Shown here in pieces: positions 10,511 through 20,455 of a stretch of DNA of 64,000 nt. The DNA is from Ceratothoa steindachneri (taxonomy: Eukaryota; Arthropoda; Malacostraca; Isopoda; Cymothoidae): assembly GCA_963969495.1 (NCBI GenBank), contig OZ018323.1, positions 66,468,460-66,532,459 on the forward strand, written 5' to 3'. The position numbers were made by a program, and so were the translations under genes. Under the pieces are notes generated by a model. That model was not told where the DNA came from, did no database searches, and saw only the letters and a program-made list of their open reading frames with translations. The stretch's first letter is position 1; every line of letters starts with the position of its first letter.

Positions 10511-12700
10511 GTGCTTTCGGGCACCTCCCTATTTCCAGCCGCAGTCCCTCCTTTTCTTTCTAACGGGACTGCCAAGAAAGCCAGCAGGCAGCCCATTGCC
10601 GACCGCCCCTCGTGTAAGCGTCTCGGTAGGGCAAACCCCCTTAGGTGGGAGAGGGAAGCCAGGCCCCTTCGGTCGCTTCCCTCAAAAGACCTGCTGGCCA
10701 GAATCTTAAACCTTGCCGGGGTCAAGGCCTGTGCCTCCCCACAAAAGACTGGTGACGCTGCCAAGGGGACCTGCGATGTCCTGGGAGGGGATGGCCAACT
10801 GGAGGCCCCTCCTGTTATAGACATGGTCCTTGAGGAAACCCAGTTTCAGAGGGCAGGGCCTTCCATGGGGGGGAATCCGGGCTCGGCGCCAAGCACCGAA
10901 CCTGAATCCGCCCCTATGCAAGGTCCTCCTCAAACGGCTAGGGCCTCCGAGGCAGTACAAGGAGGGGAGGGATCTCCTCTGACCGGTGCCCCTGCGACCA
11001 CTAGGACCTTTTCCATTTCGGAGAAGGACCTGGCTGAGGCCGGTCCATCTGGCCTAGGGGCTTCTGTCGGCGGAGGTGAGAAGCGGGTTCATTCCCCGCT
11101 CTCCTCTCCTAAAAAGAAGAAAAAGACAAGAAAGACTAAAAAGACTCGGGGCTCCTCTCCATCCGCGGGAGCTACGGGGACGCATGGGTCTGCTGCCACT
11201 CTGGCAAGCGACCAAGCCAAGATCGGCATATCCGGCCCCTCTGCCCCCCCGGGTTCGGAGCCCCTGACTATGACAAAGACGAAAAGTGCACAGGGCGGAG
11301 CCTCGATGACATCAGGGCCCCTTATTCAGAGGTTACCTGGCGTTTTCGAGCCCGCTGGCTTCAAACGCTTCCTCGTTATTCGCTCCACTGATGGCACCAT
11401 ATTGGCCAAGGGCAACATGATCCATCATAGGAGAGGATTAGCTAGTGCAATTGGTAGAGAGCCGAAGTTGACATGTTTCTCGGACGGGAGCCTTCTGGCG
11501 AATGCGGTGAATCCCGCCGAGGCGGCCAAGATAAGTGCTATTCGGACACTTCATGGCACCCCGGTGAGTGTGACGCCGCACTCTACCATGAACTTTGTGA
11601 AAGGAGTAGTTTATGCAAGGGAACTCGTTGACTACTCCATTGAGGACATCACCCTAGAGCTAGCCGACCATGGGGCGGTCAAGGTCGAACGTGTGATGAG
11701 AAAACAGGGAGGGGCCTCGAGACCCACCCCTACACTCTTCGTCACGTTCGACTGTGACAAGCTCCCTGAGTCAGTGCGTGCCGGTTGGTACCGCTACCAC
11801 GTGAAGGAATTCGTGCCATTGCCGCGGTGGTGCTATTACTGTCACCGCTTCGGCCATACGAATCGTTCTTGTAAACGTGCAAAGTCGGGGTCACCCGAAG
11901 TTTGTGTAAATTGCTCCAAGGCCGCACACGATAAGTCCAAATCGTGTGTGGCCAAGTGTGTCAATTGCGGAGAGACGCACCCCGCTTCTTCGAAGCAATG
12001 TGGTGCATATCTCCTTGAGAAAGAAATCCTGGCCGTTCAGGCCCAGGATCGACTTTCATTCCGCGAGGCTAAGGACTTTGTCCTGGCGCGCACGGCTGTG
12101 CCTGGGACGTCATATGCCTCAATAGTTAGAAAGGCACACTCTGCTCCTGGCCCATCCAGGCCAACGAGCACGGTTGTTTCCGCGCCCATTCGGAGCCCTT
12201 CTGCGGGCTCTACTCAACTTGGGCGCTCCCCTGGTAAAGCTGGCAGGAAAAAGGGTTCACACCCAGCCCCGGCTAAAACCAGGGATCCCCCCTCTTCCCC
12301 CTCCGTGTCGTTAGACTCACAGGAGGCAACACCCTTGAATATAATCGCTACGCCATCTTCCGGGGTTCCTAACGCTGTCCCCCGAAAAGAGGACAGCAAC
12401 AAAGGAGCTTCGGCTCCTTCGCCCAAGCCCCGAGGTGGAGCGGGTGGCTCAGAGACGGTGGTTCCTCGAAAAGAGGGCCCCCCGCATCCGAAGCCGCAAC
12501 GCCCGCCTAAGGTTTCGAGGCGGAGGGAGGAAAAGACTCGCATGGCGAGCCCAACCTCCCCCAATAAGTCCTCGAAGGCGACAGCGCCTTCAGCGCTTTG
12601 TCCGGCCAACAGCGCCCGGGGATCTGCCCCCGGGAAGCGTACGGCCATTCCCGTGAGGGTCTTCAGTTCGATGAGGGCCCCTGCGTCTCCTCCGAGCTAG
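10511..12700 (+). CDS. LINE ORF1 (Gag-like RNA-binding protein)
   Basis: ORF1 proteins of this LINE group bind the element RNA and form ribonucleoprotein particles. The frame is open from 10358 to TAG at 12698-12700. No ATG occurs before 10823 in this frame, so the true start is uncertain: ATG 10823, or ATG 10338 through the A9 run. Visible parts: a Pro/Ser/Gly-rich N-terminal third; a lysine-rich stretch (SPKKKKKTRKTKK, about 11107-11145) that looks like a nuclear localisation or RNA-binding patch; a conserved central block; then three zinc knuckles at 11830-11997 (CYYCHRFGHTNRSC, CVNCSKAAHDKSKSC, CVNCGETHPASSKQC); and a long Pro/Ser/Lys-rich tail. It has no internal stop, unlike ORF2. The last 100 nt overlap the ORF2 frame. 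Confidence 0.85.
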   Translation: MLSGTSLFPAAVPPFLSNGTAKKASRQPIADRPSCKRLGRANPLRWEREARPLRSLPSKDLLARILNLAGVKACASPQKTGDAAKGTCDVLGGDGQLEAPPVIDMVLEETQFQRAGPSMGGNPGSAPSTEPESAPMQGPPQTARASEAVQGGEGSPLTGAPATTRTFSISEKDLAEAGPSGLGASVGGGEKRVHSPLSSPKKKKKTRKTKKTRGSSPSAGATGTHGSAATLASDQAKIGISGPSAPPGSEPLTMTKTKSAQGGASMTSGPLIQRLPGVFEPAGFKRFLVIRSTDGTILAKGNMIHHRRGLASAIGREPKLTCFSDGSLLANAVNPAEAAKISAIRTLHGTPVSVTPHSTMNFVKGVVYARELVDYSIEDITLELADHGAVKVERVMRKQGGASRPTPTLFVTFDCDKLPESVRAGWYRYHVKEFVPLPRWCYYCHRFGHTNRSCKRAKSGSPEVCVNCSKAAHDKSKSCVAKCVNCGETHPASSKQCGAYLLEKEILAVQAQDRLSFREAKDFVLARTAVPGTSYASIVRKAHSAPGPSRPTSTVVSAPIRSPSAGSTQLGRSPGKAGRKKGSHPAPAKTRDPPSSPSVSLDSQEATPLNIIATPSSGVPNAVPRKEDSNKGASAPSPKPRGGAGGSETVVPRKEGPPHPKPQRPPKVSRRREEKTRMASPTSPNKSSKATAPSALCPANSARGSAPGKRTAIPVRVFSSMRAPASPPS

Positions 12701-15700
12701 GCTTGGAGGGGATATTCCTTCAATGGAATTGCCGTGGACTCCGGGCCAACTGGGAGGAGCTGCGGAGGCTCGTCTCGTCCCGTTCCCCGTTAGCTATCTT
12801 TTTGCAGGAGACCATGCTAGGCGCGTGCCCCCTGCCTGCCCTCCCGGGGTATAAGTGTCTTGCGACCCCACCACCGCGGGATGGCCGGGCTGGGGGATGC
12901 GCGGTTTACACCCGGCATGATGTCTCCTTTCTTCCTTTCTCTTTAGATACCTCCTTTCAGGCAGTGGCTGTGCAGCTTCACCTGTATAGGAGGTATACTC
13001 TGATTTCTGCGTACATTCCACCGTCAGCTGACTTCGACACGGGGGACTTCCGCCGCGTCGTGGCACGGTTGCCGAGGCCCTGTCTCTTGTTTGGAGATCT
13101 AAACGGCAGGCATCCTTTCTGGGGAGATTACTCAATAAATCCCAGGGGACAAGTCCTTGCCGATCTGATCGAAGAGCTTGAGATGGGTGTCCTGAACGTG
13201 GATGAGTTTACGCATCACTGTCCGAGAACCGCTTCATTTTCTTGCCTTGACCTATCTTTGTGCTCTTCGGGTGCACAGCCTGATTTTGATTGGGGGGTGG
13301 TCGATGACCTCGATGGTAGTGATCACTTTCCCATTCAAACATCATTTTCAGGGCAACTGCCGCCTGAGAGCCCACCTCGGTGGTGCTTGGCGCGGGCGCG
13401 GTGGCCTGCATTTCAGGAAATGACTGAATTTTCTATCTCAGTCGAGGAGTTTAGGTCGGTAGATGAGGCCGTTGAGTTCTTCTCCTGCAACCTCATCGCC
13501 GTGGGCCTGACTACTATTCCTAGGACGTCTGGCCGTTTTGCACGCCGACCACTCCCATGGTGGTCGGCCGAGTGTGAGACGGCCCTCAAACAGAAGCGTT
13601 ATGCCTACATGAGCTATAAGCGCCACCCGAACGATTTCACTGTCGCTGAATTTCGTCGGGTTAGAGCTAGGTTCCGGTATATTTCGAAGCACGCCCGCCG
13701 CTCTTCTTGGCGGGCATACGTGTCTTCACTTAACGGGAAGACCCCTTTAGCTGAGGTGTGGAAGCGAGTCAAAAGGATTCGGGGCAAGTTCTCGCAGGAC
13801 CCCCCTCCCGTTCTCCAGGAGAATGGGACCGCAATCTCGGACCCCGCATCCGTGGCGGAATCCTAAGCGACCGCTTTTTCCGCATTGTCTAGCCAGGATG
13901 CTGCTCCGCCAGCATTCAATGCACGTCGTCATGTCGCGGAAGGCTGCCGACTGGACTTTACCTCCAGAGGCGGAGAACCCTTCAACGACAAGTTTACTGT
14001 GAGTGAGTTGCGCTCCGCTCTCGCTTCGTGCGCAGACACCGCCCATGGTCTAGACGATGTCCCGTACGCCATGCTTTGACAACTGGGTGAGCGAGGCATG
14101 GCCTTTCTGTTAGATTTGTTCAACAGGATCTGGGTGGAGGGTCTTCTCCCAGACTCCTGGCGAATCGCTACTGTGCTCGCCTTTCGCAAACCGGGGAGAG
14201 ATCACTCTACTCCGACCGGTTTCCGCCCAATCTCTCTAACCTCTTGCGTGTGCAAGTTGATGGAGAATTTGGTAAATGTTAGATTAGCCAAATTTTCTGG
14301 ACAGCGGAGGCCATCTGTCTTCCGCACAGTGCGGCTTCCGCAAGTTCCACTCCACGTCGGATGCTCTGCTCCGACTGGAAAATGCCGTCTGCGAGGCTTT
14401 CCTTCGATCTGGAGAAGGCCTATGATACCGCATGGCGATACGGTATCATGGAGACTCTCCACACGATGGGGGCGAGGGGACGCCTCCCAATGTTTATATC
14501 TGAATGTTTGCGAGATCGTCGATTCCGCGTACGGGTGGGGGGAGCCCTCCTCTCCGTATCAAAGGAGCAGGAAGAGGGTGTCCCGCAGGGAAGTGTCCTC
14601 AGTGTCGCACTCTTTGGCCCTAGCATCAACGGCATCACCTCGGTGCTGCCGGAAGATGTTCTCGCTACGCTCTACGTGGACGACCTTTCGATCTCTTTTG
14701 GCACGCTCAGAAGCCAACTCTGAAGCGTCGTCTCCAACAGGCATTGAACCGCATCTTTCGCTATGCCGAAGCTCATAGGTTTCGCTTTTCTTTGGCCAAG
14801 ACTAAGGTAGTGCACTTCTGCCGCCATCCACGGCTTCACCCCGATCCAGTTTTGTTCCTTAATGGGGTGCGCCTGGATGTGGTGGAGTCGCACCGTTTCC
14901 TTGGTCTTGTATTCGACCGACGCCTCACCTGGGAGGCTCATATTCGCAGCCTTAGGGTCTCTTGTACCCGCGCCATGGACATTCTCCGTTCCGTGACGTT
15001 CAGCGCTGATAGGGCTACTGCCTTACTTTTTTATCGATCCTTTGTTCGCTCGAAGCTCGACTACGAATGCGAGTTTTATGCATCCGCAGCCGAGCGTTTA
15101 TTGCGGAAGGTGGATTCGATCCACCACACCGGCCTTCACCTTGCGACCGGTGCCTTCCGCACTTTCCCCATTGAGAGCCTGCTGGTCGATGCTGGGGAGA
15201 TGCCACTCGCTCTGCGCCGCGTGCAGTGCATCACTCGCCTGTACGCGCGAGCCCGGCGCCTCCCTCCGTCGCCAACAGCTTTCACTGCATCCGCAGCTGA
15301 TCTTGATGGTGCCTATGCCGCCGAGAGACGCCAGTCATCCCCTAAGCCCTTTGGGTTTAGGGCCAGGAAACTCCTTCGAGAGGTAGATATAGCTCTCGGG
15401 CCGGTGGCGCCCCTGGTTCTGCCCAGGACGCCACCCTGGAGGGTACCACATTTGGCTATTTGTCACCACGCCTCTGCTCCCAAAGCTTGTACTGCGCCGG
15501 GAGTATTGCGTTCGACCTTTTTGGAGCACACATCGTGTCACGCTGGAACCGTACCAGTGTATACGGATGGCTCCAAGTCCCAAGAGGGGGTCGGCTTCCA
15601 CGCCGTATCCCCTCTGTTTGAAGTCAGCGGGGCTCTACCAGGCGCTGCGTCTGTCTTCACGGCCGAGCTGGTGGCAATACACCACTCGGTACGGTAGATT

Positions 15701-16339
15701 ACTCGACGTGCCCGGTTCGGAGACCGGATTGTGATCTATAGCGACTCACAAAGCGCCCTGAGTGCTCTCGGGGTATTGGAATCTCCGCATTCCCTGGTTC
15801 GCGATATCCGTGACGCCACGGTTTTGGCGAGCCGGGCAGATGTCGAGATTATCTTCTGCTGGGTTCCTGGACATGTAGAAATTGCGGGGAATGAGCGCGC
15901 CGATGAGGGCGCCAAAGAGGCCGCGAGGACTCTGCGACCGGACCAGCGTTTCGCTCTTCCTCACACCGACTACATGGCAGGAATACGGGCAGCTCTTCGG
16001 ACTGCTTGGCAAAGAAGATGGGAGACGGTCGAAGGGAACTTAAAGTTGCGTGCCATTGTGCCGCGACTGTTTCCTTGGACCTATCCCTCAATGCCGCGAC
16101 GGCTTCAGGTCGCTTTCTGTCGTCTCCGAATCGGACACACTCGTGTGACGCATCGCTATTTGATGGAGCGCTCGCCTGTGCCCTATTGCGACGACTGCGT
16201 CGTCCCCCAGACTGTTCGGCACATCCTCGTCGAATGTTCCAGTCTGGGTGATCTTCGCGCACGTTGCCTGTCCCGGTACCGTGATGGGTGGGGTCGCTAC
16301 CGCCTGTCATGCGTGCATCATGACTGGTGGACTTGTTGA
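12598..16339 (+). pseudogene. LINE ORF2: endonuclease, reverse transcriptase, RNase H (disrupted)
   Basis: Encodes the enzyme that nicks target DNA and copies the element RNA. The endonuclease is intact to the eye: LQWNCRGLR, FLQET, ISAYIPP, LFGDLNGRHPFWGD, DLSLCSS and SDHFPI (about 12717-13330). RT blocks: FRKPGRDHSTPTGFRPISL (about 14188), FDLEKAYDTAWR (14405), EEGVPQGSVLS (14574) and the catalytic YVDDLSISFG (about 14673). RNase H residues: YTDGSK (15559), FTAELVAI, YSDSQSAL (15737), GNERADEGAK. A C-terminal CX2CX7HX4C follows near 16189. Breaks: TAA 13864, TGA 14078, a frameshift near 14280-14340, a 30-bp loss near 14405, a frameshift near 14705-14745 and TAG 15697. No ATG lies in the ORF1 overlap, so expression probably relied on frameshifting or reinitiation. 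Confidence 0.9.
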
Positions 16340-16530
16340 CTTTTGGCGGGGAGGCCGGCCTTCTCCCTTGTATTCAAATTGTTTTTTGTTATTGTTTTTT
16401 GTTTTGTTTTTTTGTAGGTCGCAGGCTCCTGCCTTGGGGGGAGGGGGACCTCCCTCCGACGCCGGAGCTTGCTCCCTGATTGTTATCCCCTTTTTATTGT
16501 TGTTTCTGTTAATTTTTTTATTTTAAAGTA

Positions 16531-16544
16531 GCCTAGAACTGGGC
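16531..16544 (+). promoter_or_regulatory. LINE 3' UTR hairpin 1
   Basis: GCCTAG-AA-CTGGGC. The equivalent in the copy at 56781-56794 is GCCTAA-TT-TTAGGC and at 61910-61923 GCCTAG-AA-CTAGGC. The stem is kept while bases on both sides change together. Confidence 0.7.
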
Positions 16545-16555
16545 TGTTTGTTTGC

Positions 16556-16584
16556 GGCGACTTATGCCCAAGTGGGCAGTCGCC
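16556..16584 (+). promoter_or_regulatory. LINE 3' UTR hairpin 2, just before poly(A)
   Basis: GGCGAC-TTA-TGCCCA-AG-TGGGCA-GTCGCC: two six-pair helices separated by a three-base bulge, with a two-base loop, about 13 nt from the tail. The 56807-56835 copy has TGCCTA/TAGGCA in the inner helix, a compensatory change. The 61936-61965 copy keeps the outer helix but has a less regular inner one. A likely role is recognition of the 3' end by the element's own RT (inference from stringent-type LINEs). Confidence 0.75.
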
Positions 16585-16615
16585 AGATAGCCCCTTGAAA
16601 AAAAAACAAAAAAAA

Positions 16616-16627
16616 ACTACGCGATGG
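16616..16627. repeat. Target-site duplication, right copy
   Basis: ACTACGCGATGG, the partner of 9794-9805 with one difference. Confidence 0.8.
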
Positions 16628-17577
16628 TTGACGCGAAAATTCACTTTAGTACGGAATGTTAATTAAAGAACATAATTAATTTGGAATCCTTTTTACCTTT
16701 AAACCCTGTAGAGTCAGATGGGGATGACCTTGAACGAGAATCTCGTTGAGGAGTGGAGGTGAGGAGAGGGTGCCGCGGAGGTGAGGCTAAATCGGACGCA
16801 CAGCTGTTCGTCTCGCTGAGTTAAACCCGAGGTAGGTGAGGCGCAGGGCGATGCTTCTTGAATTGACAATATAAGCGAGGGGATAGTGAAGGGAAGATTA
16901 TTCCAATCCTTTGGTTACTTTTGTGGGCTTCTCGGTGATGAGATTTGACCAAGAGGTGAATCCTTTCTCGAGTTGAACTTCACTTTGGTATTCCTCAATG
17001 GTGAGGGATATCTCGGGTTTTATTCGAAAACTGAGATAGGTTTCTCTGACGAGATGGGTGTGAGAGTGATTGTCTATACCGATGGTCTACTCTTCGATGT
17101 GACCAAAAGGAACAGCCTGGGGAAGAAACCTCCCGCTCGGTTCGACTTCTTCTTAATTCCTGGATTGACTCCGGTACTTCTTAATGCCCGGACTGACTCC
17201 GGTACTCGTCTTCTCTCGATCGCTAACTCGATTTTTTCCCTTTTCTTTTCTCCAGCTCGAAGTATATATACCTCAATTATCCCCTAGGGAGGGGAGGAGG
17301 GGAGATGAGTGCCCACCTTTAAGACTCTCTTAGGGCATCACTTTTCAATGTTGTGACCCTTAGATCATCTGGTCTCTTCTGGTTTACGTTGGAAAACGGG
17401 AAATTTCGTCTATTTGGCGAAACTAGACCTAAACAATAAGAGGGGACAGTGAGCCTTTTCATAGATTTTTATACTAACGGGCTACGAAATCTGCTGATTA
17501 TAATGTTTCCTTGCGAGTGATATCGAGGATTGTTGTGCCAGCGAGGGAAAATGGGAGGGGGGGGGGGGTAAAGTATC
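16628..17577. other. Possible LTR-like segment, part 2
   Basis: Sequence between the LINE and the transposase remnant. It contains a TATA-like AGTATATATACC at 17263-17274, two copies of TGACTCCGGTACT (about 17166-17204) and a G-rich run (17552-17568) near the right end. It is unlike a mariner interior. The open stretch 16973-17287 has no recognisable domain. Together with 9505-9793 it could be a solo LTR split by the LINE. Evidence is indirect. Confidence 0.3.
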
Positions 17578-17617
17578 GACCCATATGCCACGTAGCTGTT
17601 GACGCTGTGTAACCGAA

Positions 17618-18854
17618 CTAGCGCTTGTTTAGTCCTTGCGATATTGATTTCCCTACATCATAGATACTCGATGTGTGCCTCTCTTGTTGCTCGGCAAACA
17701 TCAAGGCGATAATCAAGTTCGGTCCAGACTCTTTGCAGCATATCCGGCGTAATCGCATGTAGAGCTTCAGTGATGCGTTACTGCAATTCATATATGGTCG
17801 CCTGTTTGGTCCTTGCGATATTGATTTCCCCACATCATAGATACTCGATGTATGCCCCTCTTGTTGCTCGGCAAACATCAAGGCGATAATCAAGTTCGGT
17901 TCAGACTCTTTGCAGCATATCCGGCGTAATCGCATGTAGAGCTTCAGTGATGCGTTACTGCAGTTCATCTATGGTCGCTGGAAATGGAGATACTCAAACA
18001 TTTTCCTTGACATGCCCCCAAAGGAAATAATCACAAACAGGTAGGTCTGATGATCTCGGGGGCCATTTTCAAAACACCTGGTCATGTAGGTTCGCGTTGA
18101 GAAATGTGCAGAGAGCGAGAGACCAATGCGGCGGGGCGCCGTCCTGCTGAAAAATGTAGTCACTACCTTCAGCAGCTAGTCTTGGAATCAACTAGTTGGT
18201 TAACATTTCCAGATAAGTTTGCCCACTAATGGATGAAAAGAGGTCCGTACACAGACCGCTCTGTTACTGCACAAAACACATTAACTTTTGCGAAGTTACG
18301 TTCATCCTCCAGGGTGGCATGCGGAATCTGAGTCCCCTATATTCTTACATTGTGCTTATTGACCTTTCTACTTAAGTAGAAGATTGTTTAATCACTGAAA
18401 ATGATCTTTTACAACAAAGGATCATTTTCCATTCACGCCTGGAGATTGCTGCAAAATTCAGAGTGCATTTCATTGTCTTGTGGGTATAACTTTTGGGCCA
18501 GTTGCAGCTTGTAAAGAGTAAACCTCAAATGTTTGCGTAAGATCTTGCTTAGTGTTTTGTGGGACTCGTAACTCTCGGCTACATCTGCGCGTCGACTTCT
18601 TGGGGCTGGGAAGAAAAGTTTTTCTGACCCTATCGACAACTTCCTCCGACACCGATGGACGGCCTGAATGTCCCTTTCTCTGATCAAAGATGCATCCTTT
18701 CTCACTGAAATCACGGTACTACTTCAAATTAGACTTGTTAGTAAGTGGATTCCCATGATGAATGCGTCTGAAAGCATGATGCACATTTGTAACACTGTTT
18801 GTTTGGGGCAAATTCCAACACACACCAGCTACGTTGTTGTCGAGTGAACGCCAT
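17618..18854 (-). pseudogene. Decayed DD41D-like mariner transposase
   Basis: IS630/Tc1/mariner transposases cut and paste the element using a DDD/E triad. On the minus strand an ATG at 18852-18854 gives MAFTRQQRSWCVLEFAPNKQ, the usual N-terminal helix-turn-helix start. Pieces of the second DNA-binding half follow (SVSEEVVDRVRKTF, then LRKHLRFTLYKLQLAQKLYP). The catalytic part survives as FSAG/QQDGAPPHW-like and PPRSSDL/YFLWGHVK-like pieces around 18010-18160. Multiple frameshifts and stops make it inactive. The C-terminal part is duplicated in tandem (17626-17979). The same family of motifs is seen in the better preserved copy at 44801-45867. Confidence 0.8.
17626..17979. repeat. 177-bp tandem duplication inside the transposase remnant
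   Basis: GTCCTTGCGATATTGATTTC starts at 17632 and again at 17809. The two 177-bp units differ at only a few positions, so this duplication is younger than the decay of the gene. Confidence 0.9.
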
Positions 18855-18909
18855 CTTCGATTACACTGCCATCTAGTGGATCAAGTAGAATCTGAAAATA
18901 AGGATGAAA

Positions 18910-19015
18910 ACTTCATTAGTTTATGCAACGGTAGGCACCAAAATTGTAAAAATATTCACTTAACTTTTGCTATAATATATATTTGAAATTAAGGAGTGTT
19001 TTTGTGGTCACCCTG
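18910..19015 (-). repeat. Right terminal inverted repeat of the DD41D-like transposon
   Basis: Inverse counterpart of 9372-9479. It ends in GGTCACCCTG next to the target TA at 19016-19017. Confidence 0.85.
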
Positions 19016-19017
19016 TA

Positions 19018-20455
19018 TATCATTTTAGAACCTGATTTAATATCCATTTCAGATCCTGACTTCATATCATTTTCCAATCTTGATTGATATCATTTTTAGA
19101 TCTTGATTTGATATCCTTTTCGTAATTTGATTTGATATCCTTTCCATATCCTGATCGTATAGCCTTTTCAAATCCTGATATGATATCAGGATCAGATATA
19201 TCTTATATTGATATTCTTCTCTGATCCAGATTTGATACCCTTTTCATGTCCTGATTTAATATCCTTTTCAGATCCTGATTTTATATCTTATCAGTTTTTA
19301 GATCCTGATTTGATATCCTTTTCATATTGTGATTTGAAATCATTTTCAGATCTTGATTTGATATCATTTTATATCCCGATTTGTAATTCTTACAAATTTT
19401 GTTTTTATATTATCAAATATTAATTTAAAATCCTTTTCAGATGCTCATTTGATATCCCTTTCAGATTCTAATTTGATATCTTTGAGGGATCCTGATTTGA
19501 TATCCTTTTCAGATTCTGATTTGATATTATTTTCATACCTTGATATGATATTCTTTTCATACATAGATTTGATATACTTTTCCGATACTTTATATCCTTC
19601 TCATATCCTGATTTGATTTGCCTTTTCATATCTTCATTTAGTATCCTTATTATGTCCATATTTGAGATCCTTCTCATATTCTGCTTTGATATTATTTTCA
19701 AATCTTGATTTGAAATCATTTTCATATCTTGATTTGATATGCTTTTTTCTTACTAGTTTTAGATCTTTTCCTATCTTGATTTGATATCTTTTTCAAATAT
19801 ATATTGGAAATCCTTTTCTTATCTTGATTTGATATCCCTTTCAAATATCAATTTGAAATCCTTTTCATATCTTGGTTTGATATCCTTATTATAACCATAT
19901 TTGATATCTTTTCCAAACGCTGATCTGATATTATTTTCAAAACTTGATTTGAAATCCTTTTCACATCATGATTTGATATCCTTTACATATCTTGATTTTA
20001 TATCCTTTTCGTATCTTTAGTTATCCTTTTTCAAATCTAAATTTGAAATCCCTTTCATACTTGATTTGATGTCCTTTTCGTATCTTTAGTTGATATCCCT
20101 TTTCAAATCTAAATTTGAAATCATTTTCATATGTTGATTTGATATTCTTTTCATATCCTGATTCGAAATACTTGTCCTCTGTTGATTTGATATCCTTTTC
20201 AAATATTTATTTGATACCCTTTATAGATCCTGATTCTATATCATGTTCATATCATGTTTTTTTATGCTTTTCATATCTATATTTGATATCTTTTTCAGTT
20301 CTTTTATGATATCCTTTTCATATTAAATTTGATACCCTTTTTATATCCGTTAAGATATACTCTTCATATCATGATTTGATCCTTTAGAAATATTGATTTT
20401 AAATCCTTTTCATATCTTTATTTAATATCTTATTCATTTCCTTATTAGATATCGG
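19018..20455. repeat. 24-bp satellite, middle block
   Basis: Continuation of the 6013-9369 array beyond the inserted transposon, with the same 24-bp unit and strong divergence between units. Confidence 0.95.

Larger units (their letters stand above)
9806..16615 (+). mobile_element. Near full-length I/Nimb-like LINE with RNase H
   Basis: A 6.8-kb non-LTR retrotransposon: GC-rich 5' UTR, ORF1 with three CCHC zinc knuckles, ORF2 with apurinic-like endonuclease, reverse transcriptase, RNase H and a C-terminal CCHC motif, then a 3' UTR with two hairpins and an A-rich tail (about 16598-16616). APE plus RNase H in one ORF2 points to the I/Nimb group or a relative. Exact clade is not provable by eye. 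It is much more GC- and CpG-rich than the rest of the window. ORF1 is almost intact but ORF2 is broken several times. Related copies or pieces lie at 713-1368, 21064-25126, 56296-56862 and 61716-61998. Confidence 0.93.
9372..19015 (-). mobile_element. Mariner-type DNA transposon (DD41D-like) carrying later insertions
   Basis: Inverted ends of about 105 bp (9372-9479 and 18910-19015) start CAGKGTGACCACAAAAACA and are flanked by TA on both sides (9370-9371, 19016-19017). The outer sequence on both sides is the 24-bp satellite, so the element clearly jumped into the array. A decayed transposase lies on the minus strand at 17618-18854. The element has grown to 9.6 kb because a 6.8-kb LINE (9806-16615), and possibly an LTR-like segment, inserted into it. 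The transposase is dead, so this copy is not autonomous. Confidence 0.85.

Noticed and set aside
12675..12681. GGGCCCC as a -1 ribosomal slip site between LINE ORF1 and ORF2
   Set aside because: Not in the required X XXY YYZ phase relative to the ORF1 codons.
15849..16310. 153-codon minus-strand open frame opposite the LINE RNase H
   Set aside because: Shadow of the GC-rich ORF2 coding strand; no motif of its own. The same applies to 12214-12648, 12794-13135 and 10471-10824.
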